64,000 bases of DNA from Tamlana crocina (GTDB lineage Bacteria; Bacteroidota; Bacteroidia; Flavobacteriales; Flavobacteriaceae). The notes under the pieces were generated by a model. The model had not been told where the DNA came from. It worked only from the letters and a program-made list of their open reading frames with translations, and made no database searches. Location of the stretch: assembly GCA_040429635.1 (NCBI GenBank), contig CP158972.1, positions 2,056,001 to 2,120,000 on the forward strand, written 5' to 3'. Position numbers and translations under genes: made by a program. Of this stretch, positions 18,375 through 28,208 are shown piece after piece. How positions within the stretch are numbered: position 1 is the stretch's first letter; every line of letters starts with the position of its first letter.

Positions 18375-18378
18375 TGAT

Positions 18379-18406
18379 AAAAAAAGAGTGCTTAAAAAAG
18401 CACTCT
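18379..18406 (-). terminator. Intrinsic terminator after yebC
   Basis: Perfect 9-bp stem AGAGTGCTT (18385-18393) with AAGCACTCT (18398-18406), four-base loop. On the minus strand it is followed by a run of seven T. It lies between the yebC stop and the start of the downstream oxidoreductase. Confidence 0.85.
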
Positions 18407-18419
18407 GTAAAAATATAGT

Positions 18420-19139
18420 TTATTCCGCTGATTCTTCCATGGTGTGGTACACGTTCTGTACGTCGTCATCCTCTTCCAGTTTTTCCAAGAGTTTTTCAAC
18501 ATCTTCAGCTTGCTCTGGGGTAAGTTGTTTTGTTACCTGCGGAATACGCTCAAATCCAGACGACAAAATTTCAATGTCTCGTTTTTCCAATTCGGCCTGA
18601 ATGGCACCAAAACTTTCAAAAGGGGCGTAAATTAAAATGCCATCATCATCGGCAAATACTTCTTCGGCACCGAAATCGATAAATTCCAGCTCAATTTCTT
18701 CAGGATCTAATCCTTCAGCATTAATTCTAAAATTACAGGTGTGGTCGAACATAAAAACCACCGAACCCGATGTGCCCAAACTGCCATCGCATTTGTTAAA
18801 ATAACTGCGCACATTGGCTACGGTTCTGGTATTGTTATCGGTTGCCGTTTCAACCAAGACAGCTATACCGTGCGGTGCATAGCCTTCAAAAACCACTTCT
18901 TTATAATCGCCCTGACTTTTATCGCTGGCTCGTTTTATGGCACGCTCAATATTGTCTTTTGGCATATTTACAGACTTGGCGTTTTGTATTACCGCCCTTA
19001 AACGCGAGTTGCTGTCTGGATCTGGCCCACCTTCCTTAACGGCCATTACAATATCTTTACCAATACGTGTAAAGGCTTTGCTCATGGCAGACCAACGTTT
19101 CATTTTTCTTGCTTTTCTAAACTCAAAAGCTCTTCCCAT
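18420..19139 (-). CDS. yebC: YebC/PmpR family DNA-binding regulator or translation factor
   Basis: 239 residues, normal for YebC (TACO1 family). It begins MGRAFEFRKARKMKRWSAMSK and contains TRIGKDIVMAVKEGGPDPDSN, MPKDNIERAIKRA and FEGYAPHGIAVLVE, followed by the acidic C-terminal region. YebC proteins were described as transcriptional regulators and more recently as factors that relieve ribosome stalling at proline stretches. Transcription ends at the terminator just downstream. Confidence 0.96.
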   Translation of the reverse strand: MGRAFEFRKARKMKRWSAMSKAFTRIGKDIVMAVKEGGPDPDSNSRLRAVIQNAKSVNMPKDNIERAIKRASDKSQGDYKEVVFEGYAPHGIAVLVETATDNNTRTVANVRSYFNKCDGSLGTSGSVVFMFDHTCNFRINAEGLDPEEIELEFIDFGAEEVFADDDGILIYAPFESFGAIQAELEKRDIEILSSGFERIPQVTKQLTPEQAEDVEKLLEKLEEDDDVQNVYHTMEESAE

Positions 19140-19227
19140 AATTAAAAATGTTTATTCTTCTGTCCCTGTAAAGGAGTGGATTATATTGTTTCGCAAATTT
19201 AAAAATCTACCGACCAAAAACAAACTA

Positions 19228-19521
19228 TTATTCGTCTTCGGGCTCTACAATATTTTCGATGGCTTCGGCCAATTTAAAGTCTTTATCGGTAACTCCGCCA
19301 GCATCATGGGTAGATAACGAAATAGAAAGCACATTATACACATTGCTCCAATTGGGGTGGTGGTTTAATGCTTCGCACTCAAAAGCAATACGGCTCATGG
19401 CGCTAAAGCAATCCTTAAAATTTTCAAATTCGAATTCTGCGTGAAGGGCATTATCAAAGTATTCCCAATCTGGAAATCGAAGTAATTTTTTTTCTATGTC
19501 TTGTTCTGAAAGTTTGCTCAT
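19228..19521 (-). CDS. 4a-hydroxytetrahydrobiopterin dehydratase (pterin carbinolamine dehydratase)
   Basis: 97 residues, the full length of PCD/DCoH. The active-site signature is visible as ECEALNHHPNWSNVYN followed by LSTHDAGGVTDKD. It recycles the 4a-carbinolamine of tetrahydropterin after aromatic amino acid hydroxylation. No hydroxylase gene lies in the window. GTP cyclohydrolase I is encoded 30 kb away (49866-50561). Confidence 0.93.
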   Translation of the reverse strand: MSKLSEQDIEKKLLRFPDWEYFDNALHAEFEFENFKDCFSAMSRIAFECEALNHHPNWSNVYNVLSISLSTHDAGGVTDKDFKLAEAIENIVEPEDE

Positions 19522-19564
19522 AATATTGTGTTTTGTTTAAAAGTAGTGATTTAAGCACTTCCAG

Positions 19565-20416
19565 TCAACTTATTTTTAATTCCGTTAAAATATCCTGACT
19601 CATTAGCTGTAGATGATTGGGCAGCTTGTTAGTTTTTGGCAGAACAGCCAGATAACGGTCATCATTTGTGGTGTAAACTTGCTTAAAAATCGGGAGCTTT
19701 TTTACATCAAGATGTTCAATAATTTCTTTGATAAAATCGTCGTGGTGCACCAAATCATTGCTTCCCAGATGGAAAATACCGCATTTGTTTCGGTTTATGA
19801 TATAATGAATTTGTTGTGTGACTTTCGAGTCGGTGGTTACATTCATGATTAAATTTGGGAAAATTTCAATCGGTTCGTCGGTATTTATGTTCTGGATAAT
19901 TTCCTGCACTCGGGGCGATTGTGCTCCAAAAACCATAGGCAACCTTAAAATAGAAACTTGCTTTTTGGGCAATCGCAACAACATGTTTTCAATTTTTATT
20001 TTGAAATGCCCATAAATACTGTTGCTATAGGTTTTATCGTCTTCGTAACTTGGGTATTTGGAGTAGGCATCAAACACGTTGGCTGACGATAAAAACAGCA
20101 ACCTCACTTTCTTGGCGAACACATATTCGGCCAAATGTTGATGCATCAATACTTGTTTTGAAAAATCACCACGCAAAGCGGAAACAATCACCGTAGGGCG
20201 AACCAAATCCAATATTTCGTAAATATCATCTTCTTCAATATTAAACTGAAAAAAATGTTGATTCTTTTCAAATGATTTGTTGCTAACGTTGTAAGTGCCG
20301 TAAGTTTTAAAATAGGGGCAGAGCTCTTTATAAATAGCGCCGCCCAAAAAACCGCTGGCGCCAATAATTAGAATTCTATGTTTGTTATTTTCACTTCTGC
20401 CCATATCCGTTCGCAC
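19565..20416 (-). CDS. NAD-dependent epimerase/dTDP-4-dehydrorhamnose reductase-like protein
   Basis: 283 residues (279 if the ATG at 20404, MGRSENNKHR, is the start). Extended-SDR Rossmann motif IIGASGFLGGAIY, a Ser in LLFLSSANVFDAY and a catalytic-type YGHFK (YxxxK). It resembles RmlD/sugar-nucleotide-binding reductases, but the C-terminal half is short. The start lies 12 bases after the gcvT stop, so the two are co-transcribed; no other dTDP-rhamnose gene is near. Substrate unknown. Confidence 0.8.
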   Translation of the reverse strand: MRTDMGRSENNKHRILIIGASGFLGGAIYKELCPYFKTYGTYNVSNKSFEKNQHFFQFNIEEDDIYEILDLVRPTVIVSALRGDFSKQVLMHQHLAEYVFAKKVRLLFLSSANVFDAYSKYPSYEDDKTYSNSIYGHFKIKIENMLLRLPKKQVSILRLPMVFGAQSPRVQEIIQNINTDEPIEIFPNLIMNVTTDSKVTQQIHYIINRNKCGIFHLGSNDLVHHDDFIKEIIEHLDVKKLPIFKQVYTTNDDRYLAVLPKTNKLPNHLQLMSQDILTELKIS

Positions 20417-20428
20417 TGAAAATGTATT

Positions 20429-21511
20429 TTACCCTTTGTAAAACGGTAATTTTACAACGGTGGCAGGTATGGCTTTCTTGCGTATTTGAATATTTATTTT
20501 GCTACCAACTTCCGAAAAAATGACAGGCACATACCCCAAACCAATGCCTTTGCCCATTGATGGCGACATAGTACCCGAAGTGACATTGCCTATGGTTTTC
20601 CCGTTGTTATCAACAATATCGTAACCTTGGCGCGGAATACCGCGTTCGTCCAATTCAAAAGCGATAAGTTTGCGCTCTGGGCCACGTTCTTTTTCAGCCT
20701 TTAAGGCTTCCGAGTTTGTGAAATCTTTAGTGAACTTGGTAATCCATACCAAACCGGCTTCAATGGGCGAAGTGGTATCGTCAATATCATTTCCGTAGAG
20801 GCAGTAGCCCATTTCCAGTCGCAGGGTATCGCGGGCTGCCAAACCTATGGGCTTAATACCGAAATCTTTTCCAGCTTCAAAAACCTTATCCCAAATTTGC
20901 TTCACTTCGCTGTTTTTGCAATAAATTTCAAATCCGCCACTTCCGGTATAACCTGTCGCGGAGATAATAACGTGCTCAATACCCGCAAAATCGCCCACTA
21001 CGAAATTGTAGAATTTAATAGCCGATAAATCTTCACTGGTTAGACTTTGCATGGCCTCGACAGCTTTGGGGCCTTGAATAGCCAATAGAGAATAATCGTC
21101 ACTTAAATTACGCATGGTCGCACCAACATCGTTTTTCGATGTAATCCAATTCCAATCCTTTTCAATATTACTGGCGTTAACCACCAACAAATAGGTGTTT
21201 TCTTTAATGCGGTAGATAATCAAATCGTCAACTATACCGCCATTTTCGTTGGGCATACAGCTGTATTGCGCCTTACCTATGGTAAGCTTTGAAGCATCAT
21301 TGCTAGATACTTTTTGAATGAGTTGCAAGGCTTGTTCGCCTTCAATTAAAAACTCACCCATGTGAGACACATCAAAAACACCAACCGCATGGCGTACGGT
21401 TTCGTGCTCTGCATTAACGCCTTCGTATTGTACGGGCATATTAAAACCTGCAAAAGGTACCATCTTTGCGCCAAGCGCTTCGTGTGTTTGGGTTAGGGCT
21501 GTATTCTTCAT
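20429..21511 (-). CDS. gcvT: Glycine cleavage system aminomethyltransferase (T protein)
   Basis: 360 residues, usual GcvT length. It starts [28 protein letters not shown] and contains [26 protein letters not shown] with the folate-contacting Asp, [13 protein letters not shown] and [17 protein letters not shown]. It transfers the methylene group of aminomethyl-lipoyl H protein to tetrahydrofolate. The other gcv genes are not in the window, as is common in Bacteroidetes. Confidence 0.96.
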   Translation of the reverse strand: MKNTALTQTHEALGAKMVPFAGFNMPVQYEGVNAEHETVRHAVGVFDVSHMGEFLIEGEQALQLIQKVSSNDASKLTIGKAQYSCMPNENGGIVDDLIIYRIKENTYLLVVNASNIEKDWNWITSKNDVGATMRNLSDDYSLLAIQGPKAVEAMQSLTSEDLSAIKFYNFVVGDFAGIEHVIISATGYTGSGGFEIYCKNSEVKQIWDKVFEAGKDFGIKPIGLAARDTLRLEMGYCLYGNDIDDTTSPIEAGLVWITKFTKDFTNSEALKAEKERGPERKLIAFELDERGIPRQGYDIVDNNGKTIGNVTSGTMSPSMGKGIGLGYVPVIFSEVGSKINIQIRKKAIPATVVKLPFYKG

Positions 21512-21596
21512 AAATGCTTATTCAAAATTTGAAAAGCAAATGTATCGAAATTTTAGGGATTAGTTTTTTTTGAAATTTTAAAGTTTTCTAAAATAA

Positions 21597-22976
21597 TCAA
21601 CCGAAGAGCTTAAACAGCGTTTTTACTAGGTTTAGTTTGTCTTTATAGGGAGCATAGCGAAGAGATGGATCGAACCAAGTGCCTCGTTTTATCACCGATT
21701 TGTGATGCGAAAACGTATCAAAACCATACTTTCCATGGTATTGTCCCATACCACTAGATCCTACACCTCCAAACGGAAGATTTTGATTGCCAAAATGAAT
21801 AAGCGTATCGTTAACTACGCCACCACCAAAACTATAGGTTTTAAGCATTTTTTCAACGAATGATTTATGTTTCGAAAACACATAAAAGGCCAAAGGTTTA
21901 GGTTGGTTGAGAATGATTTTTTTGATATCCGATTCTGAATTATAACTAAGAATAGGAAGGATGGGGCCAAATATTTCTTCATTCATTATAGGACTTTCAA
22001 AACTAGGATTATCAACGATTGTAGGTGAAATGTAAAGCATTTTTTCATCTGTTTCACCTCCAAAAACAATCGTTTTATTTTTTAAAAGATTATTGAGCCT
22101 ATCGAAATGTTTTTGATTGATAATCCTTGGGAAATCGGGTGACGTTTTTGGGTTTTCTCCATACATTTTTATGATTTCAGCTTTTAAAATTTCAATGAAA
22201 TCAGATTTAATATTGGAATGAACAAAGACATAATCAGGCACGATACAGGTTTGTGCGCCATTTAAAAATTTGCCCCATGCCAATCGGCGGGCGGTGAGTT
22301 TTAAATCAATCGAACCGTCAATGATGCAGGGCGATTTACCGCCTAACTCTAAGGTAACCGGCGTTAAATGTTTAGCGGCTGCTTTTGCCACAATTTTCCC
22401 CACGGAAACACTACCAGTAAAAAAAATATAATCCCATTTTTGGGCGAGTAATTGAGTAGCTGTTTCGGCATCGCCCTCAATTGAAATGGTTATTTCTTTT
22501 GGAAATACGGTGCTGATGATTTTAGTCAATAATTTTGAAGTATTTTGCGTAAGTTCGCTGGGTTTTAAAACTACCGTATTACCAGCAGCAATAGCCATAA
22601 TTAGTGGGGAGAGAGCCAACAGAAACGGGTAATTCCAAGGAGCAATAATGAGCACATTGCCATAAGGTTCTTTATAAATGTAATCTGATGACGGGAACGT
22701 TAAAATGGAGGATTTTACCCGTTGGGGCTTGCTCCATTTTTTTAGGTTTTTTATGGCTAAGTTCAGTTCTGAAATGACTAAACCGAATTCACTTAAAAAG
22801 GTTTCGAATTCCGATTTTTTAAAATCTTTTTTTAAAGCGTCGTAAATAGCCTGTTCATTCCTTTGAATTTCGGTTTTTAAGGCTTTAAGCAGGTCGATTC
22901 TGAAATGGACTTCTTTTGTTTTCTGTAAAGCAAAAAAGTCTTTTTGTGCAGCTAAAATGTTTGGAATGGAAATCAA
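21597..22976 (-). CDS. Aldehyde dehydrogenase (class 3-like)
   Basis: 459 residues. NAD-binding FTGSVSVGKIVAKAA, general base in VTLELGGKSPCII, and catalytic Cys in NGAQTCIVPDYV (usual motif is GQTC). NEEIFGPILPIL and LPFGGVGSSGMGQYHGKYGF complete the family. The short length (under 470) and hydrophobic tail (LNLVKTLFKLFG) resemble class 3 fatty/coniferyl aldehyde dehydrogenases that associate with membranes. Substrate not determinable. Confidence 0.93.
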   Translation of the reverse strand: MISIPNILAAQKDFFALQKTKEVHFRIDLLKALKTEIQRNEQAIYDALKKDFKKSEFETFLSEFGLVISELNLAIKNLKKWSKPQRVKSSILTFPSSDYIYKEPYGNVLIIAPWNYPFLLALSPLIMAIAAGNTVVLKPSELTQNTSKLLTKIISTVFPKEITISIEGDAETATQLLAQKWDYIFFTGSVSVGKIVAKAAAKHLTPVTLELGGKSPCIIDGSIDLKLTARRLAWGKFLNGAQTCIVPDYVFVHSNIKSDFIEILKAEIIKMYGENPKTSPDFPRIINQKHFDRLNNLLKNKTIVFGGETDEKMLYISPTIVDNPSFESPIMNEEIFGPILPILSYNSESDIKKIILNQPKPLAFYVFSKHKSFVEKMLKTYSFGGGVVNDTLIHFGNQNLPFGGVGSSGMGQYHGKYGFDTFSHHKSVIKRGTWFDPSLRYAPYKDKLNLVKTLFKLFG

Positions 22977-23001
22977 AAGAATTTTCTATAAATATAGAAA
23001 A

Positions 23002-23700
23002 TTATTCTGAACAAGCCCTCCAAATCACATCATCGGGTAGGGGGGCAGAAACAGAAACGGGCTCTTGTTTTACGGGATGAATGAATTCAATATGTTTGGC
23101 GTGCAGGTGAATGCTTGCATCTTTGTTACTTCGGTCGAAACCATATTTTAAATCGCCTTTAATAGGACATCCGATGGCCGATAGTTGGCTGCGAATTTGA
23201 TGGTGGCGCCCGGTTTCCAGATTCACTTCCAACAGAAAATAATTATCCAATGTCTTTAGCAGTTGATAATGCAAAATGGCTTTTTTGCTATCTTTTACTT
23301 CTTTGGTGTGAGCGGTCGATTTGTTGTTTTTTGGGTTTTTCTTCAGCCAATTAATGAGGGTGTCGGCATCTTTGGGTGGTTGGTTTTTTACAACAGCCCA
23401 ATACGTTTTTTTAATGTCTTTTGAAACAAACAGTTTGTTAAGCCGTGGCAGTGCCTTACTGGTTTTAGCAAAAACTACGAGCCCGGTTGTGGGACGGTCC
23501 AGCCGATGTACAGTGCCCAAATACACATTGCCCGGTTTGTTGTATTTGTCCTTAATATATTCCTTAACCACATCGCTAAGCGGTTTGTCCCCCGTTTTAT
23601 CACCTTGAACAATATCGCCAGCCCGTTTGTTTATGATGATAATGTGGTTGTCTTCGTAAAGAACCTGTATATTAGATTTGTTAGATAAAACTTTAGACAT
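23002..23700 (-). CDS. RluA family pseudouridine synthase
   Basis: 232 residues, catalytic core only. GTVHRLDRPTTGLVVFAKT carries the catalytic Asp; LETGRHHQIRSQLSAIGCPIKGDLKYG and HLHAKHIEFIHPVK are conserved. There is no N-terminal S4 domain. RluA enzymes convert uridines in 23S rRNA or tRNA to pseudouridine; this short form is not assignable to RluA/C/D. The gene is followed upstream by the four-helix gene and panB on the same strand. Confidence 0.93.
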   Translation of the reverse strand: MSKVLSNKSNIQVLYEDNHIIIINKRAGDIVQGDKTGDKPLSDVVKEYIKDKYNKPGNVYLGTVHRLDRPTTGLVVFAKTSKALPRLNKLFVSKDIKKTYWAVVKNQPPKDADTLINWLKKNPKNNKSTAHTKEVKDSKKAILHYQLLKTLDNYFLLEVNLETGRHHQIRSQLSAIGCPIKGDLKYGFDRSNKDASIHLHAKHIEFIHPVKQEPVSVSAPLPDDVIWRACSE

Positions 23701-23709
23701 GCTAGAATT

Positions 23710-24063
23710 TTAGATTTTGAGTATTGATTTGAATTTAGAAACCATTTTTATGATTTCAGACAATTCGGAAGTCATTTGCTTTAATTCATCTTCTGAAATA
23801 AACTTTAAATCAAAAGAAATCAATAGTTGTGTCTCAATTTCATAACAAGACCCAAGTGTAATCTCTAAAAATCTAGAAAAATCTTTGTTAGATTTTCGGG
23901 AAGAACCTTCAGCTATATTACATGGAATGGAAACTGATGCCCGTCTGAGTTGGTTGGTCATTCCAAATTTTTCTGAGTCTGGAAATTGGCTCGTCAACCC
24001 ATAAATTGAAGAGCAAAACAATCTACTGCGTTTCCAAATTTCCAATTCCTTGAATTTGTGCAT
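23710..24063 (-). CDS. Four-helix bundle protein (23S rRNA intervening-sequence type)
   Basis: 117 residues. It starts MHKFKELEIWKRSRLF and contains FPDSEKFGMTNQLRRASVSIPCNIAEGSSRKSNKDF and LEITLGSCYEIETQLLIS, the hallmarks of the S23/IVS four-helix family originally found inside 23S rRNA genes. Here it sits as a free-standing gene between the pseudouridine synthase (10-base gap) and panB (45-base gap), all on the minus strand. The function is not established. Confidence 0.92.
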   Translation of the reverse strand: MHKFKELEIWKRSRLFCSSIYGLTSQFPDSEKFGMTNQLRRASVSIPCNIAEGSSRKSNKDFSRFLEITLGSCYEIETQLLISFDLKFISEDELKQMTSELSEIIKMVSKFKSILKI

Positions 24064-24107
24064 ATATCGGTTAATCTAAGAAATCTAACTCTTCTAATCT
24101 TTCTAGA

Positions 24108-24926
24108 TTAATACTGCTCCTCGTCATTGGGAAAATCCCTTGATTTCACATCGTCGACGTACTGGGAAATAGCGTTACTCATATCGTCGTACAAGTTCAG
24201 GTAACGGCGTAAAAATCGAGGGTGGAACTCGTGTGTCATGCCCAACATATCGTGCAGAACCAAAACTTGCCCGTCCACATCATTTCCGGCACCAATACCA
24301 ATGATTGGGATGCTCACACTTTCAGACACCTGTTTTGCCAAAGCTGCTGGAATTTTTTCCAAAACAATGGCAAAACAACCAATTTTCTCGAGCATTTTAG
24401 CATCTTCAATCAATCGTTGTGCTTCCTCTTCTTCTTTGGCACGAACAGTATAAGTTCCAAATTTATAAATAGATTGTGGGGTTAAGCCTAAGTGCCCCAT
24501 TACTGGAATTCCAGCGTTTAAAATACGTTTTATGGAATCCTTTATTTCTTTTCCTCCTTCTAATTTAACGGAGTGCGCACCACTTTCCTTCATAATTCTA
24601 ATGGCCGAACGCAACGCTTCCTTGGGGTCACTTTGGTAGCTTCCAAAAGGCAAATCGACTACCACCAAACTGCGTTCTGCCGCACGGATTACCGAAGAGG
24701 CATGGTAAATCATTTGGTCTAAAGTAATGGGCAAAGTGGTTTCGTGGCCAGCCATAACATTACTGGCCGAGTCACCAACCAAAATAACATCAATACCGGC
24801 ACTATCTACTATCTTGGCCATGGTATAATCGTAGGCCGTAAGCATTGATATTTTTTCGCCATTGGCTTTCATATCAACCAACGTTTTTACGGTAATGCGC
24901 TTGTATTCTTTTTTTGATGTAGACAT
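24108..24926 (-). CDS. panB: 3-methyl-2-oxobutanoate hydroxymethyltransferase
   Basis: 272 residues, normal PanB length. [43 protein letters not shown] includes the Mg-binding Asp residues; [18 protein letters not shown] and the catalytic Glu in [10 protein letters not shown] follow, then [24 protein letters not shown]. It makes ketopantoate for coenzyme A synthesis from 2-oxoisovalerate and methylene-tetrahydrofolate. A -7 element is present at 24954-24961. Confidence 0.97.
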   Translation of the reverse strand: MSTSKKEYKRITVKTLVDMKANGEKISMLTAYDYTMAKIVDSAGIDVILVGDSASNVMAGHETTLPITLDQMIYHASSVIRAAERSLVVVDLPFGSYQSDPKEALRSAIRIMKESGAHSVKLEGGKEIKDSIKRILNAGIPVMGHLGLTPQSIYKFGTYTVRAKEEEEAQRLIEDAKMLEKIGCFAIVLEKIPAALAKQVSESVSIPIIGIGAGNDVDGQVLVLHDMLGMTHEFHPRFLRRYLNLYDDMSNAISQYVDDVKSRDFPNDEEQY

Positions 24927-24953
24927 CTTAATTTTTATGAATTAGTTGTCAGA

Positions 24954-24961
24954 CAAAAATA
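24954..24961 (-). promoter_or_regulatory. -7 element for panB
   Basis: On the minus strand it reads TATTTTTG, an exact TAnnTTTG match 28 bases before the panB ATG. Confidence 0.45.
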
Positions 24962-25109
24962 GTAAATAAACCATATACTGTTAAACTTTTCTTTTGAAGG
25001 GGATTACATTGCTTAGTACTAATATCTTTAGAAAAACCAATCAGGTTGGCAGGTTAGAAAAGATTTTTGAGCTGAGAACATCGACTATGACCGAACACAA
25101 ATAAAAGCA

Positions 25110-25149
25110 TGACACTGTGTCAGTATTTTTTTGTTGGCATAATGATTGA
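25110..25149 (+). promoter_or_regulatory. Candidate dnaK control region: 13-bp palindrome plus sigma-54-like -24/-12 element
   Basis: The 302-base gap between panB and dnaK holds a perfect palindrome TGACACTGTGTCA (25110-25122), a T tract, and TTGGCATAATGATTGAC (25134-25150). The last resembles the sigma-54 consensus TGGCAC-N5-TTGC with correct GG-N10 spacing, but has GA in place of the final GC. The inferred transcript would start near 25160, giving a ~70-base leader. No TAnnTTTG element or CIRCE inverted repeat is seen. The rest of the gap is featureless AT-rich DNA. Confidence 0.4.
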
Positions 25150-25228
25150 CTTATACAAACCGAATTTAAAATTGAACACAACGTTTCTGCGCAAGCGGAA
25201 ATTTATAAAACACAAATAAAGCATAGTT

Positions 25229-27139
25229 ATGAGTAAAATTATTGGAATTGATTTAGGAACAACAAACTCTTGCGTTTCGGTAATGGAAGGGAACGAGCCT
25301 GTTGTAATCCCAAATGCCGAAGGTAAGCGTACTACACCATCTGTAATTGCGTTTGTTGAAGGCGGCGAGATTAAAGTAGGAGACCCTGCAAAGCGTCAAG
25401 CTGTAACTAACCCTACAAAAACGGTTTATTCAATTAAACGTTTTATGGGTAATAAATATTCTGAATCTAAAAACGAAGCAGAGCGTGTACCATATAAAGT
25501 AGTAAAAGGCGATAACGATACGCCACGTGTGGATATTGAAGGTCGTTTGTACACGCCACAAGAACTTTCGGCTATGATTCTTCAAAAAATGAAGAAGACT
25601 GCTGAAGATTATTTAGGACAAGACGTAAGCCGTGCGGTAATTACCGTTCCTGCTTACTTTAATGATAGTCAGCGTCAAGCGACTAAAGAGGCCGGAGAAA
25701 TTGCTGGTTTAAAAGTAGAGCGTATTATTAACGAGCCTACTGCAGCAGCATTAGCTTACGGATTGGATAAAAAAGGAACAGACCAAAAAATAGTGGTATT
25801 CGATTTTGGTGGTGGTACGCACGATGTATCTATCCTAGAATTGGGTGATGGTGTATTTGAAGTACTATCTACCGATGGTGATACACACTTAGGTGGTGAC
25901 GATGTAGATGAAAAAATTATCAACTGGTTGGCTGATGAGTTTCAAGCTGAAGAAAACATGGACTTACGTAAAGACCCTATGTCTTTACAACGTTTAAAAG
26001 AAGCTGCTGAAAAAGCAAAGATTGAATTATCTTCTTCTGCACAAACAGAAATTAACTTACCATACATCACTGCTACGGCAAGTGGACCAAAGCACTTGGT
26101 GCGTACGTTAACACGTTCTAAATTTGAGCAACTAATCGACGATTTAGTAAAGCGTACTATCGAGCCATGCGAGGCAGCTTTAAAAGCAGCAGGTTTATCA
26201 AAATCTGATATCGACGAGGTTATTTTGGTAGGTGGTTCAACCCGTATCCCAGCGGTACAGGCAGCCGTTGAGAAATTCTTCGGAAAAGCACCAAGTAAAG
26301 GGGTTAACCCAGACGAGGTAGTATCTCTAGGTGCCGGTATCCAAGGTGGAGTATTAACTGGTGATGTAAAAGACGTTCTTCTATTGGATGTAACGCCATT
26401 ATCACTTGGTATCGAAACCATGGGTAACGTGTTCACCAAATTAATTGAGGCGAATACCACCATCCCAACTAAAAAGTCACAGGTATTCTCAACAGCGGCC
26501 GATAATCAGCCATCTGTAGAAATCCATGTGTTACAAGGTGAACGAGCCATGGCAGCCGATAACAAGACCATTGGTCGTTTCCACTTAGATGGTATTCCAC
26601 CAGCACGTCGTGGTACACCACAAATTGAGGTGACTTTCGATATTGATGCGAACGGTATCATCAAAGTATCTGCGGAAGATAAAGCCACTGGTAAGAAACA
26701 GGATATTAGAATTGAGGCGTCTTCTGGGTTGACTGAAGAGGAAATCGAAAAGATGAAAGCTGATGCTGAAGCAAACGCGGAAGCAGATAAAGCTGCAGCT
26801 GAAAAAGCCCAAAAATTGAACGAAGCCGATTCTATGATTTTCCAAACAGAAAAGCAATTGGAAGAGTTTGGTGATAAATTATCGGATGATAAGAAAAAGC
26901 CAGTAGAAGATGCTTTGGAAGAGTTGAAAAAAGCTTACGAAACTAAAGATTTGGCACAAATCAAGCCCGCTTTAGAAAAAATTAACGAAGCTTGGAAAGT
27001 AGCCTCTGAAGAAATGTACAAAGCACAAGCCGAAGCTCAACAAGCTGGCGGAGCGCAACCTGGACCTGATGCGAGCCAAAACGGCCAATCAAACGAAGGT
27101 AGCGACGTGGAAGACGTAGATTTTGAAGAAGTGAAATAA
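25229..27139 (+). CDS. dnaK: Molecular chaperone DnaK (Hsp70)
   Basis: 636 residues, full length. The ATPase domain starts [21 protein letters not shown] and contains [14 protein letters not shown], the phosphate-2 loop [14 protein letters not shown] and [10 protein letters not shown]. The inter-domain linker [17 protein letters not shown] is intact, followed by the beta-sandwich substrate domain and helical lid. The acidic tail [14 protein letters not shown] is the Bacteroidetes form of the C-terminal EEVD-like end. grpE and dnaJ are not adjacent. A strong terminator follows. Confidence 0.99.
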   Translation: MSKIIGIDLGTTNSCVSVMEGNEPVVIPNAEGKRTTPSVIAFVEGGEIKVGDPAKRQAVTNPTKTVYSIKRFMGNKYSESKNEAERVPYKVVKGDNDTPRVDIEGRLYTPQELSAMILQKMKKTAEDYLGQDVSRAVITVPAYFNDSQRQATKEAGEIAGLKVERIINEPTAAALAYGLDKKGTDQKIVVFDFGGGTHDVSILELGDGVFEVLSTDGDTHLGGDDVDEKIINWLADEFQAEENMDLRKDPMSLQRLKEAAEKAKIELSSSAQTEINLPYITATASGPKHLVRTLTRSKFEQLIDDLVKRTIEPCEAALKAAGLSKSDIDEVILVGGSTRIPAVQAAVEKFFGKAPSKGVNPDEVVSLGAGIQGGVLTGDVKDVLLLDVTPLSLGIETMGNVFTKLIEANTTIPTKKSQVFSTAADNQPSVEIHVLQGERAMAADNKTIGRFHLDGIPPARRGTPQIEVTFDIDANGIIKVSAEDKATGKKQDIRIEASSGLTEEEIEKMKADAEANAEADKAAAEKAQKLNEADSMIFQTEKQLEEFGDKLSDDKKKPVEDALEELKKAYETKDLAQIKPALEKINEAWKVASEEMYKAQAEAQQAGGAQPGPDASQNGQSNEGSDVEDVDFEEVK

Positions 27140-27178
27140 TAAGCTAGAAGTCGGAAGACTAAGACTGAAGTTAGAAGT

Positions 27179-27213
27179 AAAAACGCAATCAAATTAATGA
27201 TTGCGTTTTTTAT
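27179..27213 (+). terminator. Intrinsic terminator of dnaK
   Basis: 13-bp stem AAAAACGCAATCA (27179-27191) with TGATTGCGTTTTT (27198-27210), six-base loop, and a T-rich tail. Confidence 0.9.
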
Positions 27214-27425
27214 TTCGTCAATAAATTATAGCTAAAAAGTTGTTTTAAATTTAAAATTAAACAAAAAATATCAAGAACATTACCTCGATATTAAACTTTA
27301 TACACTTGGTGAGATACTACCTATTTAATTCTGGCCTCAAAATTAGTTAACTTTTACAAGAATGCTCCAATAATAGCTTTAAAATTTTGGTTTACAGCTA
27401 GATATTAAAGATGTTTATTTCTAAA

Positions 27426-28208
27426 TTAGTTCTCAGTTTCAGGCTCTACTTCAGCTTCAACCTCAATCTTTTCAACATCTTTATACTTTTTATACAACGG
27501 AATACGGTACGATAAAAAATAACTGTATCCTACGCCAATACCACTGCTATCGTAGGTTTTTCCAAATCCAGGAATGTAAACATTTTGGAAATTGTTGGGT
27601 TCGGTTTCGCTGGCTTTTAGTTTCAATTGCGCATTTAGCCCCATATACAGGTTGTTAATCAACTCTACCTTTATGCCTAAAATAATTTCTGCCCAAATGG
27701 CTGTTAATCCACTAAAGGATTCGCCGTCACTCGAAGTGAGTTGCGGTGCCCAGTACTGGTTCGTGTTATACACCGTAAAGCTGTTTAAATATTGGCTAAA
27801 ACTGGCTGCACCAATTCTAAATCCGGCGTAAATCATGTTATCCATATCCAACCAGTTGTCATACATATTGTAATCAACTCCAGCTTTTATATACGAGCCT
27901 TTACTGGTTATATCTAAATAATCGGTTACTGTATTTTTTTCTTCAAAACCTATTTCACCGGCCACATACAAATCACGTTTTAAACGGTAATCTCCCTGAA
28001 TTTCAAAGCCGGCATAATCATCGTCAAGTGAAGAACGAATTAATTTCCCGAAATCGCCACCAATTCTTAGTCCGTATTTTAGTTTTACTCTTGTAGTGTC
28101 CGTTTCAACGCTAGCAATATTGTCATTTTGAGCGCTAACCGAAACATTGAAAAGTATAATGGCGAAAAGGCTACTAATGCGTAATATTAAAGTGTGTTGT
28201 GGTTTCAT
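27426..28208 (-). CDS. DUF6048 family outer-membrane protein
   Basis: 260 residues with an N-terminal signal peptide (ending ...VSVSA-Q). Barrel-like strands include LKYGLRIGGDFGKLI, LYVAGEIGFEEK, GSYIKAGVDYNMYDNW and MIYAGFRIGAASF. The gene overlaps its upstream partner by 35 bases, and this DUF6452-DUF6048 pair next to rlmD is, as far as I recall, a standard flavobacterial arrangement. An acidic tail (EVEAEVEPETEN) follows the barrel. Function unknown; a paired envelope system is an inference from the overlap. Confidence 0.75.
   Translation of the reverse strand: MKPQHTLILRISSLFAIILFNVSVSAQNDNIASVETDTTRVKLKYGLRIGGDFGKLIRSSLDDDYAGFEIQGDYRLKRDLYVAGEIGFEEKNTVTDYLDITSKGSYIKAGVDYNMYDNWLDMDNMIYAGFRIGAASFSQYLNSFTVYNTNQYWAPQLTSSDGESFSGLTAIWAEIILGIKVELINNLYMGLNAQLKLKASETEPNNFQNVYIPGFGKTYDSSGIGVGYSYFLSYRIPLYKKYKDVEKIEVEAEVEPETEN

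Noticed and set aside
25942-26463. 173-codon frame antisense to dnaK
   Set aside because: Shadow of a highly biased coding sequence; no motif and no promoter.
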